DNA of 64,000 nucleotides from Lepeophtheirus salmonis (Eukaryota > Arthropoda > Copepoda > Siphonostomatoida > Caligidae), in NCBI RefSeq assembly GCF_016086655.4, contig NC_052136.2, positions 12,152,001 to 12,216,000 of the forward strand. The letters are read 5' to 3'. The notes beneath the pieces were generated by a model that saw only the letters and a list, made by a program, of their open reading frames with translations, was not told the DNA's origin and made no database searches. Of this stretch, positions 21,472 to 33,339 are shown piece after piece; within the stretch, counting starts at the first letter, position 1, and the number at the start of each line of letters is the position of its first letter. The translations under genes and the position numbers were made by a program.

Positions 21472-23100
21472 CATTAAATAACTCATATAAATTTTTGAAA
21501 ATATGTATATCTTAAAGCTTTTTGAGTTGCTTTTGAGATCAATAATAAGGTCAATAACGATTTGTGTTAGATAAACATATTTAAATGACATGTAACACAA
21601 ATGAGAAACACCATAAATAGAAATGACTTCATCAAAAACTACTAGACTTATCTTTCACATATATACAAAGAAATAGTTATAATGTACTATTCATTTAGCT
21701 ATTTTTCTTTGATCAACTGTACTTTCCCAAACATGATCCCTCATTTCCTTAACAAAATGTCTCATGCAAACCCAGCGATGATTTTTCTTCGTTATGGAAA
21801 CTATAACCGTTTCATTTTTCGTTGATAAATATATTTAATATGTATTTAAGAAAATCCTATTTATTTGGGGCATGTTAAAGAAAATCACAAATCAACATTG
21901 TAAACCTAAAAATTTGAAGAATGTTTAGGAGAAGAGCAGCCTAACTGTCATGACGTTTTATTAGATCAGCTACCCTCACCTGAGAAGAGCAAGGAGGGAG
22001 AGAAGGAAAAAACAAAAAAATCCAAATTACTTTGAAGAAATTATAATATTGCTTATATAGTACAGAGAGCCACCTTTATTACATGTTTGAATGAGTTCAG
22101 CCATCGTTTTAGGATTCTCAAATGCAAATAAGTATTTACTAATATTTTCAACAGACAAAAAGATCCTAAAATATTTTGAATAATATTTTGACTTAAATTG
22201 GTTTCAACAGTTGTGGGTAGAATGCCTAGGTAGATTTGAAATATTGACTAGAACTGATCATTTCATTTATAACCTCTACTGACCTCTGGTTCTTATTTTT
22301 ATTTATATGTTCCGACACTTTTGACATAAATGATGATTTGTAAAAAAATGTAAAGAACTCAATATTGGAGATTTTTTGGCGTTTATCTATTTGACTTTCT
22401 CCTTGAGATTCCCTCGAAACTAATGATAACTTATATTCCTCGTTTCTTCATAACCCGAATGACTTGTTTTATATTTACACAAAATAGTACCGTTAGTTTG
22501 AATAGAATCCTGGTCGTAACTATATCTTTTTTTCCCATGTAAGGTGCCACTTATTATGACACTACAGATGACGTCACTGAATCATTTTTGTAATTTCTAC
22601 TCATGACGTATTCAAATTTTTCTTCAGAACTCAATTTGTTGGTTTAGTTAAAAGAGTGAATTCATAGAGGCTTAGTTCCCAAATAATATTCAAATATACT
22701 CAGCGCCCTGGTGAACAAAAACAGTGTCGCTTTGTACTAATATTGATAACGTGATCTTCGTTTTTCTGCTTGGTTAAAAAAGTAAAAATGCCACTTCGTA
22801 TCTAGTATTGATAATTACCATTGGACGGTAATCTATAACGACCACGATCTCTTAGTGACCTCAATGTTAATTGTTAGGGTTTTTTTTTAATATAAAAATA
22901 TTAAAAATGGAAAGAATGTCAACATTAGCTTAATATCCAACAAGTTTTGAACTTTTTTTCTTTCTCTTTGATGAGAAAAGATTGATTTATTCAATAAAAA
23001 TTGTTCAGTAATTTGCTCAGGATATCGATGAATTCTAAAATAAGATCATTCTTAAATATGTAACAAAAAAAAAAGAGTATTTTTATAGATCAATATATTT
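21472..23100. other. Spacer between the two arms of the palindrome
   Basis: No supportable gene in about 1.6 kb. A minus-strand open piece at about 21685-21815 (NHRWVCMRHFVKEMRDHVWE) is protein-like but only about 40 codons long, without splice sites. The sequence does not match the other arm, so it forms the loop of the imperfect palindrome. Confidence 0.35.
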
Positions 23101-23144
23101 CATTTATAAAATGAATAAAAACATAATTAAACTTTGAAATTTGT

Positions 23145-23261
23145 AAACCATAATTATCAAATATGACATTACATTAAAAAACAATACGGTATAAATCAAA
23201 TAAACCATAACTATCAAATATGAGATTACATTGAAAAGCAATACTTTATAAATCAAATAAA
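23145..23261. repeat. Two-unit tandem repeat, 57 bp
   Basis: A unit beginning aaaccataattatcaaatat is repeated once at 57-bp spacing (23145 and 23202) with a few changes. It lies 3' of the secreted-protein gene, probably beyond or within its untranslated end. Confidence 0.75.
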
Positions 23262-23365
23262 CCAAATACATTTGGAGAATCATTCGTCCACGGAAATATA
23301 GACAGAATATATACGAATTACATTCATAGTTTAGGATGATTTGTAGCGCAGCTACCGAAAAGGAG

Positions 23366-23383
23366 TGAGTATTTGAATACTCA
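23366..23383. other. Short palindrome just after the stop codon
   Basis: tgagtatttgaatactca is an 18-nt palindrome with a two-base centre. In the gene's sense it starts about two bases after the TAA at 23387-23385, so it would form a small hairpin at the start of the 3' UTR. Confidence 0.5.
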
Positions 23384-23384
23384 T

Positions 23385-26300
23385 TTAGTTTAAGGTGGCA
23401 AAGGAACTCTGAAAGAAGCAAAAGAATGAAATTAGTAATTAGATCCCATAGGTGTATAACAAGTCTTACTTCAGGTTGAATAACATCGTTTAAAGTAAAT
23501 CGAGAGAATCCTGGAATATCCTCAGCTTTCATATAATAAAAATTAGGAACAGTTTTGAGGCTTGAGGGCTCCTTGATTTCTCTCCTCAAGTTGAGAGGCA
23601 ATTTGGCAACGTGAATAACTTTCTTAGGAGCAGAGCGGAAGTTTGACAAAGGATGTCGGAATCGTCTAATCAAAAGCATCATTAGTTATAGGCTGAGGTG
23701 TTAATCACAAGGAACTTACCTCTCGACAAATGGTTTATTTTTGAGAGGAGCTGGTCCAAAGAATCTATTTTTTCGTGGACGTGAGGAGAATCGTCTTCGT
23801 CTAAAATCAACGACTCCGTTATGAAATTGTTGAATCCGTCCGAAAGGATGTGTTGGGGTGTATCTTTGAGCGACACGTCGCTTATGTTGATGTTGATTCG
23901 GATATCCAGACACAGTCAATACTCCAAGGAGAATCAAAAGGGATAACTAAAAAATGTAATAAAAAGAGATAAATTAATTATGAAAGTATAATCAGTTATT
24001 AAAACAGCAATTTACTAGTAAATAATACAATACTAAGGGTTTCAATCATATGATTCAGTTTTAAATTATGCAAATATATAAATTTAAAGATATGCTGCGT
24101 ACAAATTTGGAATTATGTACAAGTTGTAACTTGTATAAACCGATTGTATAAGTTACAATTTGTACATCCTATTACCCCTTTTTCCATTGCAACTACCGTC
24201 ATATGAATTACATTCTATTAATTGTTTCTATTGTTCTAATTAGGTCTATATTAATATCTCACATTTTATGTATGTACGTGTAATATAACTGTGGACATTT
24301 CAACTATATATAATGTGATTATCAATTCGTAATTAACAATAAAATTCCTGAATATATCGTCTATCTAAAGAACATTAAATTAAAACATTATCTTATATAC
24401 ATGTAGAGTATAAATTCTTCATTCATAATTATAACTACATTATATTTTTTTATTACAAAAAATTTACATTTTGCTTATGCTATTTACAAACTGGAAATGA
24501 AGTCGTTTGGTTACAAAAAATGGTTTACACGTCAAAATAAGAAAAATCAAAGGGGCCTTGATAGATCCGTGCAAAAAAAAAAAAAAAAGTTATCTACATT
24601 ATTTCATCTACAAAATGACTTTGTATCGGCCTTGCCCGAGGAAAAATTAGATACTATTTCATTTGTTCTTATTTTTAATCATTGAACCATAATTACAGGG
24701 GTTTCCCAGCTTATCGCAGTTTTAGGGAACAAGAAAAATCTGCATAATATATGATTAATTCTGCGTTTTTTGATGACTTTTTTTTTAGCAGTAAAATTTG
24801 AAAAAATGGGGGAAATTATTTTTCAAAGTGCACTTTTTACTATTTTTCTTTCGTTCTTTTAGTAAGGTTAGGACACTCAAAAGATTGTTTTAATTATAAA
24901 TTATATATAAAATAATGTATGACAGACAACATACTTGTAAAGTAGTTTCAAAATTTAATCTGAATTGGGTATTTACTTGATTTTTTATTTGGTCATTTTA
25001 ATACTTTAAAATTAAAATAATCAGAACTTTACCGATATTTATTCAGCAATCTTTTTAAAGTTTGTATAAGAAGTAATAGCCAAAAGTCTAGGTATCAAAT
25101 CAAATACTTACAGGACAATCCCCCCTATGCAAAATTATAAACTTCTATAATATGAATATATAGGCATAGTATGAATGAACTCATCAACAACTACAAAAAT
25201 TCTTGTTTACCATAAGATTTAGTTTTTCATTATTTGGAATTTTAATATTAAATGAATGCGATATGTGGGAAATATACTTGACTAAACGGAGAGTAAGAAT
25301 AATTCCAATCACAATGTTATCCGGCATCTGTGGTGATTGAAACTGCCTTAAATAGGGACCTCCTTTATATATAAAGCATGGATCCTATTCCTATAATAAG
25401 TATTTGATGGGACTTCAGTAGCATCAAAAATAGAATGTCAATTTCATGTATAATATGTCATGATATATGCTTATATAAAATATATAGATGAAGTTTCTAC
25501 ATGCCCTAGAATCTCACTTCCTCTATAAAGGAATTTCTCACACATGCAATTTATTGGGGGGGGGGAGATTTATTATAATCATGGTTATTAAATAACATAC
25601 CGGAATAGGCCCAAGTCTGGGCCTATCATGTGTGCAGGATGCCCAAAAATCCTTCAAAAAACCTTTTTTTATAAATATGGAAATCGTGCCTTCTTAACAT
25701 GCTCAAAACAACAGAAGAAAAACCCTTTGGTTTTTTGAAGGTCTTAATCATAGTTTTTTTTTCTTTTAAAAGAAAAATATGAAAATTATGTTAAAAACAA
25801 GCACACACACATACTTCCTGTCGAAGGATTTCAAGGACTCGAAGAATTTTACGAATATACAAGAGAAATAATTATCATGTAAAGGCCATGTGGAAGATTT
25901 TTATAACCAATCAATTTTGCATTATAATACATATTTTAATCAATGTCCATTGTTAGTTATAGAAGCAACACTTTAATAGAATACACTCCCTAAGGGCTCC
26001 AATCAAATGAACTAATAATTTTCAATAGAAAAGTTAGGAAAATATAAGTAAAATTAAAATGTTATATTTTTTAAAATAATATAATATAGAAGTTCTTCTG
26101 GGAAGTTAAATTTCGGTGTTTTTATTATGGTAATTTCTTGATAAATATGAAGGATGTGAGCCTAACAAAATAGTAAATAGATGATTAAGAATCATCAATT
26201 ATACTTTCCAAAGAATATAGGTAATAAATCGCAAATGGCAAAATAAATCATACATATATGAAGATAAAATTCCACACCTAAATATGTACTCTGTACACAC

Positions 26301-27093
26301 TACAAAACTAAGTAGTAACCTTACATTAATGATCAAGGATATTGTGCCGCACCTTGGTAGTACGGATACGACTCTAAATTATTATTATTGATATTATGTG
26401 CAGAATTTTTTGAATGGGCTCCGAGATCTGTATACAAATATCCATAAAATCGAGTCTTGATTTATAAATTTTGTAGAAACCTGGTCAGCATTGCAACAAG
26501 CTCACAAAAAGAAATACGACTAAGCCAGTGTATACCATGTGACTTCTTATTCCAAAACTTGTCATCATTTATGCCTAGGGTCGATCAACACAAAAACAAG
26601 CTAGAACAACTTATCTTAAAATTGAGTCATGAGAGTTATTTTTCGTATATATTTATAGTCAATTTCCATCAACAAACTACTCGGATTAATCCTTTGAAGA
26701 CGCCGCAAATTGCACTCTAATAAGCAAAAACTATCGTCACAATGAATAAATGAGAAATTGATCGATGATTTCATTTAAAAGCGCATTTGGAGCTCAAAGG
26801 AACTCTCTTAATTTTATAAAAGCTTTAAACTATAGTCAATATTATTGAGCATTCAACTCATCCCATGAATTTAGATACAAAGCCTATACCTGATCAATAT
26901 ATATACATGAAATATTGGGCTTTGTTGGCACATATTTTTCGTTTCTTAATTTTGGTTCCAGACTGTTTTTATGTCAGCTCACCATTTATTACGTAAAAAA
27001 CCATTAAATTGAATATTATGTAGATTGACAGAGAGATAAGGGGAAATAGATGCAATGAGTATTGAGTTCACTTACCGATAAAAAACCTCTCAT
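23385..27093 (-). CDS. Small secreted arginine-rich protein, four exons, unknown family
   Basis: Coding exons in order are 27093-27076, 23946-23720, 23665-23470 and 23408-23385. The joined frame is 154 codons and stays open. Splice signals: donor GTAAGT at 27075; acceptor ttttttag at 23947; donor GTAAGT at 23719; a 54-nt intron with ctaatg and acceptor gattag; donor GTAAGA at 23469; and a 61-nt intron with tactaat and acceptor tttcag. The protein starts MRGFLSLSLLILLGVLTVSG, a classic signal peptide. The next part is basic with clustered Arg/Lys: HQHKRR, DFRRRRF and RPRKNR. About 24 residues lie between KRR and RRRR, as in a processed peptide precursor. The rest includes KKVIHVAKLPLNLRREI and ends PESSFATLN. 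There are no Cys residues in the predicted protein. I do not recognise the family. Secretion is well supported; a role as a peptide precursor or cationic effector is only a guess. An inverted dead copy lies at 18634-20904. Confidence 0.75.
24115..24167. other. Imperfect hairpin, 23-bp stem
   Basis: atgtacaagttgtaacttgt at the left pairs with the inverse at 24145-24167 with three mismatches that G-U pairs could accommodate in RNA. The 7-base loop is 24138-24144. It lies in intron 1 of the secreted-protein gene. Confidence 0.6.
24696..25366. mobile_element. Repeat H, copy 2: non-autonomous TIR element
   Basis: About 670 bp. The left end, after TA at 24694-24695, reads caggggtttcccagcttatc and then gcagtttta. 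The right end carries the inverse of a diverged version (aaaggaggtccctatttaag, then gcagtttca). There is no transposase. The inverse copy at 20985-21469 confirms this is a dispersed unit. It sits in intron 1 of the intact gene, upstream of exon 2. Confidence 0.6.
25605..25626. other. Short perfect hairpin
   Basis: ataggccca, a 4-base loop, then tgggcctat: a 9-bp perfect stem in intron 1 of the secreted-protein gene. It is probably incidental. Confidence 0.4.
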
Positions 27094-27410
27094 ATTCTTG
27101 ATGTTAGTAAAACTTGAATCAACGTATGTAATATTTTGTTGTAGTATGAATATTTGAATGTCCTCCTCTTTTTTGATGTAGGAGTATGCTTAAGAAAAGG
27201 ATCTTTGTCTTTAAGGAACGGATAATTGAGAGCAACTAAAACAACTCAACGTAATTTTCTCAGAACATGAACTTCGCGTTATTATTTTTGTTTTTTTAGG
27301 AGGAGGAGGAAAAAAAGAAGGAAAGAAGGATAATTCCCCCCCAACGCAACAAGTTAGTATGTAGTAGTAGTTGTAACGCGCATGCACTTTGCGTCAATGG
27401 TTTGACCGTG

Positions 27411-28590
27411 AAATTCACAGTCAACGCGGGTTTCTTCTCACATTCCTCTTTTGATAGTTTTTTTATTTTATTTTATGCTTAAGCACGCACACCCTCAGGA
27501 TTCTTTTTTATTATTCAAACTAAGGTCATGTTTTCTACACTCCCCCTTCTTGTTTTGCTTTTGTTTTAAGTGTGTGGATCACACACAGGCAATACCTATA
27601 AAAATAATAATGGTTGCATACATACTTAATTTAACGACCTATTGTAACAAATCAATCTGTAAAAAGTTTGCTTGAATAATACCAATCCAATGTATCATAC
27701 AAACTGTATACAATATGGCCAACCAACTAAAGATATGATGGTTGTGAGGTCAGTTTCCTTCATTGTTCAGAAGGTCATACATATTATGTATTCCTTTAAA
27801 GTGCGACTTTAATTTATGTACTCTTTTAATTAAAAAAAATAAATAAATATAATTTAATGATCTCTTATCAGGGAAATGAGGAAGCCATGTTGAGTTGCTT
27901 CAAGAATGATTTTTTTTTTAAAGTGAGTCTATTTTGAAATCCCTTCCACTTGTCATACCTAGAGATGGTTTTTTTGTAAAAGCGGGAAGAGAAGGCGGGA
28001 GCAATACATATGGTACGTCTGAATTAAGACCCTTGTTAATATCTGTAGCCTGTTACATGATTTTGAAGGAACACATGAAATGAAGAGGAGAACTTTCTAC
28101 ATTAAAAATTACATTTAAATTAATATATATTTATAATAATTACACATTTTTAAATAAATTTAAACCAAAGATAGGCGAGAGTTCTTTAGTTGAGGAAGAT
28201 GTTGATACACCACGACTTATTAAATAATGAACAAAAAATAAAAAAGAGCACACGCAACAACCGTTTTTTTTCTTTTCTAATCGCTATAATTAGATATTGC
28301 TTCACACACTTCTTTAGTCAAATTCAATGATAAAAGTGGTGTAATGCTTAAGCCTGGACTTGAGTTATTTTTTATTGACTGTTTTTCATTTAGAATCGGA
28401 CTTGACTTGGCAGGGCTGTTGTTGCATAAGGTCAGGAATCCACTCAATATTTTTCTAATAAAAAATATTTATCATCCCCAGTTCTAAAGGTAGTATCAAG
28501 ATTGATAGTCCAGGAAGACATCCTACTTACAAAGATTAACATGGGTGGCGATGGTGAGTCATCCAAAGTCACTCAAATAAGGCCCTTTAT
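27411..28590. other. Noncoding stretch 5' of the secreted-protein gene
   Basis: No gene is supportable. The reading frame at 27451-27675 is rich in Phe, Leu and Cys and shows no homology cue. No TATA box is apparent between the duplicated sequence and here, so the promoter of the gene was not placed. Confidence 0.35.
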
Positions 28591-28596
28591 TAAAGA

Positions 28597-28644
28597 AGCG
28601 TGATTACGACTCTGCTTGGAATCAAGCAGGGTCGTAATCACGCT
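28597..28644. other. 22-bp near-perfect hairpin
   Basis: agcgtgattacgactctgct at the left pairs with the inverse at 28623-28644. One mismatch in 22 becomes a G-U pair in RNA, and the loop is 4 bases (gaat). The flanks do not extend the stem. It is GC-richer than its surroundings. Confidence 0.7.
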
Positions 28645-28972
28645 GAACTCTGAACCATATAGACCACCGTTTATTCCCAAGTGAGAGGGCCAAACTATGT
28701 AATAACCATGGATGCCCACTAGAATTTTTGGAAGGGCCATGACTAAGATATTTCTTTCACAAATTTGACTTCATATATCTATTTTTTATAAATGACAATC
28801 AAAATTATTTAGGCAGGGTAGATTTTTTATTGGTATTAACATGATAATTCCTTAAATGTGGGAGGAACAATGGTCAAGTGGTTCGAACGCTAATGATAAA
28901 GAGTCAATACCAGTAGCAAAGTAGAACAACTTTCACAGGAAAGGCCATTTGTCCCCCCCCACACTATATATA
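28645..28972. other. Short spacer with an A-box-like string
   Basis: No gene. At about 28871 the string tggtcaagtgg fits the polymerase III A-box consensus, but no B-box follows at the usual distance. At most it is a decayed tRNA-derived sequence. Confidence 0.25.
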
Positions 28973-29260
28973 CCGGTCCGTCAATAAGTTTTGGAACATT
29001 AATTTAATTGTGTTGTGAGAGGTTTTGGTCAATTCTATACAAAAGTTGTTCTTACAAAAAATAACAGCTGATGATTTAACTTTAGAACACCTTATTTACT
29101 AAGTCTCTAGGATAAATATTAACGAAAGAATAGAAGACATTTAAAGTGGGTCTCGTGTACAATTGGCAAAACAATTGGCTCGTATATTTTGGGGAAGTCA
29201 ACTCCAACCTCTGTGAAGTGTCCATCACCAAACATTCGGTTTCATATTTATATTAAGATG
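28973..29260 (+). mobile_element. Family B element, truncated and internally deleted
   Basis: It begins after TA at 28971-28972 with cggtccgtcaataagttttg, the family B end, and follows 4773-4915 closely. It then jumps to sequence matching 5330-5420 (gtgtacaa..., ctctgtgaagtgtcc). The N-terminal half of the transposase is missing, and so is everything after about 29260. Confidence 0.7.
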
Positions 29261-29689
29261 GCTCACATTGATTTGGACATAGACTTGAATTAATCTCTCT
29301 TACTCTCAACTGGACTTCATTGTTTTAGTGAAGTGAAATACAGATTTTACTATATAATAGGGGATGCCAATAGGGCAATATGAAACATTTAACCCTGTAA
29401 AGTTCATACCTGATCATAGTTTTCAGAATATTTAAAGTTATAATTTTTGTCAATTTCTAAGAACACAATTGGTTTTTTGTAATTTTTTTATCGGTCAAAA
29501 TGGAAGATTTTCAATTTTTTGGGTAGACATTGACATTTTTTTATTCAAAGGTACTTATAGACTGTTTTAGCATATATTTAGATAAAATTAATGATTTTCT
29601 CCTTAAAATACCCTTAAAAGTATACATTTCATAAGTTTTCAAAAAAAAAAAAAAAAATGTTTAGGCCTGAACTTTTCTTGCTTCTAAAA

Positions 29690-29988
29690 TATGGATTACT
29701 TCTCACTTCATAAAGTGGATAAGGCCTACACTGTCCGTCATGCAAAGGTCCTCAGAGTCACTGTCAGCCAGCACTGGGACGCCTCGACAGAGGACTACAT
29801 CTGCAGTGGGTGCAAAGCCTTCCACTGCAGCCTAGAAGCCAACATTGTCGCTACGGGCAATGATTAAGAGAGCTCATATATACATATATTTAAAGTATTA
29901 ATTTTGTTGAAATTCTATTGTTAATTAAGAAACTACATTTTGTTGAAGTCTAAAATTCAAAGTTTTCAGATTTTAATGGACCAATCGG
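29690..29988 (+). mobile_element. Family A 3' end, copy 3
   Basis: The plus strand reads the C-terminal transposase region (TVRHAKVLRVTVSQHWD-like, then TEDYICSGCKAFHCSLEANI) and ends in the family A terminal repeat (agattttaatggaccaatcg) before TA at 29989-29990. The 5' part is absent. Confidence 0.7.
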
Positions 29989-29990
29989 TA

Positions 29991-30545
29991 GTAAGGAAAA
30001 CAGTAAACCATAAGATGTGAAAATGGGACCAACAAATATAAGGGCTTGAACCTTACTGTCTATCCAAAATATATCATCTATTTAATGTGTAGTTTTATTA
30101 AATATGAGACACTTAAATGTATTAAAAATATGTTATTACGTATTTGTACCATCTTATTTACACATTGTAGTTAAAAAAAATAACAGCTATAATGAAAAGA
30201 ATAAGTCATTTTTCTCTAATTATCCTACTTATCTAATCCCAAATCAATCAATAATTTTTCTTTATATAAATTTAGACATTTCATAGGGATTTTAAGTACA
30301 TACACTTTAATTTAATTCAAGTATCAGTGTTATCAATGACATCAAGTAGTATTCAAAAGTATTAAGTATTATATGAGTATATAAATATATTATATAAAGG
30401 ACGGTTTATCTTTTAATGTTCTCAAGCTGATAAAAAACGTAAAATGGTTATGTGACTTTATTTCCTAACTGATTTTTTTTTAAATTTCACAAAAATCAAT
30501 ATCATAGCATAAATTTGATAGTCTAACAATTAAATCGCTGTAGGC
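29991..30545. other. Noncoding AT-rich stretch
   Basis: No gene or clear repeat is seen. Confidence 0.35.
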
Positions 30546-31295
30546 TCAGACCACAGCTTGACAGCGTCCCTGGAAACGTCCAACTGTCTTCTTGATCGTC
30601 CCATTGGGTAAAGTCCGGAATATTATTCTTATAACAGCTCTCAGGTATCTTGTGAAGACCTTTGGGGGGTCTTCATTAGAAGGCTGTTCAACATTGTTCC
30701 AGACAAAATAGACTTAAAGGTTCAATTCCAACGAGTTAAGGAGCCAAAAACTCGACAGGACGTACATTACATTCACATAATCTAAACAATCGAGTGTTAT
30801 TTTGCTGGTGTTACAGGGTACCCCGTTATGCTGCCAAATCCAAGGTTGGTCTTTTATTATGCTGAGGATCCCGGAAAAGACTTTGGAGCGCAGAAAACTA
30901 ATATAGACCTTGGCATTTACATTCATCCCTACTGGAATATGAAGGAAGGCATAACGTTACCCTCCCTGCTAACAACGCTAAAAACCATAACTTGCGTTGA
31001 ATTTTTAGCCTACATAACCCTTTGACCTTTGGACGGTATAATAACTTTTTGTCAAACATATATTGTTCCTTGAGTTATACTTCTGGGGTTGACAAAAATA
31101 TTTGTCTTCTGAGAATAACCAGAAAAGATCCTTAACTGGAGGCTTCTATTTTTGCTTAAAAAAATTGGCTGACCCTTTTCTACATTTTTGACGGGGTTAG
31201 GAGTTGTCCCTTACAATATTCATAGCTGTGGTACCGTAAGTCTTCATTGATGACACGATGACCAGTTGAAGAGTACGCCAAGTCAGTGTTGTCAG
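30546..31295 (-). pseudogene. Tc1/mariner transposase pseudogene with Asp-to-Asn change
   Basis: On the minus strand: DNTDLAYSSTGHRVINEDL (second helix-turn-helix region), YEYCKGQLLTPSKM, a blurred first-Asp region (LFSEDKYF), VMVFSVVSREGNVMPSFIF, then NVNAKVYI and WIWQHNGVPCNTSK. The last is the second-Asp motif with Asn in place of Asp (codon 30827-30825). The C-terminal reads VGRFQGRCQAVV followed by TGA at 30546-30548. The family differs from A, B, C and D. Several frameshifts and stops are present. No terminal repeats were found. Confidence 0.7.
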
Positions 31296-33339
31296 CTATC
31301 GCATTCATCGATTAACCAGGATTCGTTTAACTTTTTTACTCAACAAAGGAGGAAAGTGTATATTTTGAAGAGAGCTCGGACATCCTTGATGACAGAAAAA
31401 CAGGTCACTTCTTATTGATTTATAATTAATACATAACATTTAAAAATATATCTCGAAACCTTGTTGAAAATGTCATAACATTGGAATAAATCGTCACGGA
31501 GTAAGAGGTTTTTGAATTCACCCACAAGCCAGCCATAATGACTCTTACAATACACTGTATTTTTTTATCAGTTGTTGATTGGTTGAAGTATAATATGCTC
31601 CTTGTAAGCTGTGAATAATTAACAACAGCTATCTATATTAATTAAGCAAATTTTATATAAATATGTAATGCATATATTATATGTTTCAATGAAAAATAGT
31701 CCTTTTGATCCAAAAAAATAACAATCTAGTCTTGCTGTCATTTTGCACGTATTATCGAGCGTATATACATGATGTACTATATTTAGTGCTCCCTGATGTA
31801 TATGATATTCATATTTTGATCAAAGAAATAACAAGTTAGTCATATAAATGAAATCTTGAATGCGTTTTGTAAGTAGTATTGAGTACTACATGGTGCAATT
31901 AAACGAAAATATATATAATTAATCAATTTAATATAAAAATGTATAAAATATCTAATCTTATCCTTATGGGATGCATCATTTACTTTATTAATATACAATA
32001 ATGATTTAGCATCTGTAGATAACTCTTGTCAATTTCCTTTATAATTATTTTTTTCTAAGGTGAGATATTAAGGGATTATTGCTTATCTGAAGATGGTGAA
32101 TCTAATCTATAAGGGTGTTCATTCTAGAATATTATCTTAAAGGATTAAGTCTGGCATTTCTAATTTATTTATTTAATTATTCTTCAGCTTATCTTATACG
32201 CATCTTGCGACAAGTCCATTTGCATTGATAAAGTTAACGCTTCTTCAACATTATATGTAATTGGAAAATCAAAAGCCATCAAGGGTATAATTTTATTGAT
32301 CTTGATGGAGATGCAATAGACTACTTCATTATGAAGGTAAAATCTTTTTTAGCGTTATTTCTAACAGAATGGGCAGTAACCAAAAATTTTCATCCATGTC
32401 GGAGAAGGAGCTTGTCAATCTTCTTTAGAACCTTGCAGACATATCAGCCCATGGTACATTTACCTATTCATTCTTATATCTTTCCATTCTGTAAGTGTGA
32501 CGACTATACTCATTATAAAATCATTTAACACTTTCGATAAATGACAGTTATAAATTAATATATTATTACTTACTATAAATATTAAATTATTATTGGTATC
32601 AATACCATATTTCTTTACTATACTCAATAAGAGAAGTCTAGTAAGTTTAATTTCCATTATTGTTTACTTATCATATATTCTGAAAAAGGTAACTATATAT
32701 ATCAGTTTTAATTACACACCTGGATAAAATATAAAGGAGGTTCAACAATTAATCACAAGAATGAATCACTGGACTAGCATTACTTGTAATTTGACAGAAG
32801 CATACGTACGCACATGTGTTGGTTGATTCTCCGGATGAGGAGAACATGCTCAATCTAGCAGTACACTCTCAAGCTAATTCCTTATTTCGGAAAGAGCACA
32901 AATATGTGCAGGTTTATTTTTTTTTTTTTTTTTTAATCCTAAGTATGTTACAACATCTGAAAAAAGTCAGAATATGAATTTGCAAATGGGTTCTACGTTT
33001 TGTATGGAGTGTATCCTCCCATAAAAGCCACAATTATTAAAATAAATCCATTGGCTATTCACTGAGAAATTCGGAAATTCGTTGTCGAAAATTAAATTCG
33101 TCTTCTCCTTGAATCGCACGTACTACGAACAGGTTTCTTAAGATTGTCGTATTAAATATGACGCACGGAGTTTGTTTATTATCATTGCATTCATTATATA
33201 TCTCTTCATTCAGGACTGTCGTAGTTTCAATCACAGAACCTACACTTTCTTATATGTGAGTTGTATGTTGTCATACGAGGCTCTGTGACCAGAAAGGAAT
33301 GAGCATGACACAAACATGACACTCCTCTCATAGTTTATA
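31296..33339. other. Noncoding AT-rich stretch
   Basis: No supportable gene in about 2 kb. A block at about 31785-31870 (cctgatgtatatgatattca) recurs at 35140-35215. The open frame at 32331-32528 lies in slightly more balanced sequence but shows no motif, splice site or homology cue. Confidence 0.35.

Larger units (their letters stand above)
23720..27410 (-). repeat. Right arm of inverted gene duplication
   Basis: Inverse match to 18340-20880 over the 5' flank, exon 1, much of intron 1 and exon 2. It also contains a segment of almost 2 kb (about 24030-25980) without a counterpart in the same place in the left arm. That segment holds repeat H copy 2. A string near cccttag...gtattatt...ttgctg appears on both sides of the segment, so it may have arrived with a small local duplication. 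Confidence 0.75.

Noticed and set aside
23104..23460. Continuation of exon 3 as one long 192-codon frame
   Set aside because: The frame passes through a good donor (GTAAGA at 23469), a branch-like tactaat and the acceptor tttcag. The extension past it is hydrophobic and includes the 57-bp tandem repeat, so splicing to a short last exon is more likely.
28597..28644. miRNA precursor
   Set aside because: The stem is only 22 bp with a 4-base loop and does not extend into the flanks; metazoan precursors are longer.
28855..28930. Possible tRNA or SINE
   Set aside because: Only an A-box-like string is present. No B-box, acceptor stem or cloverleaf could be formed.
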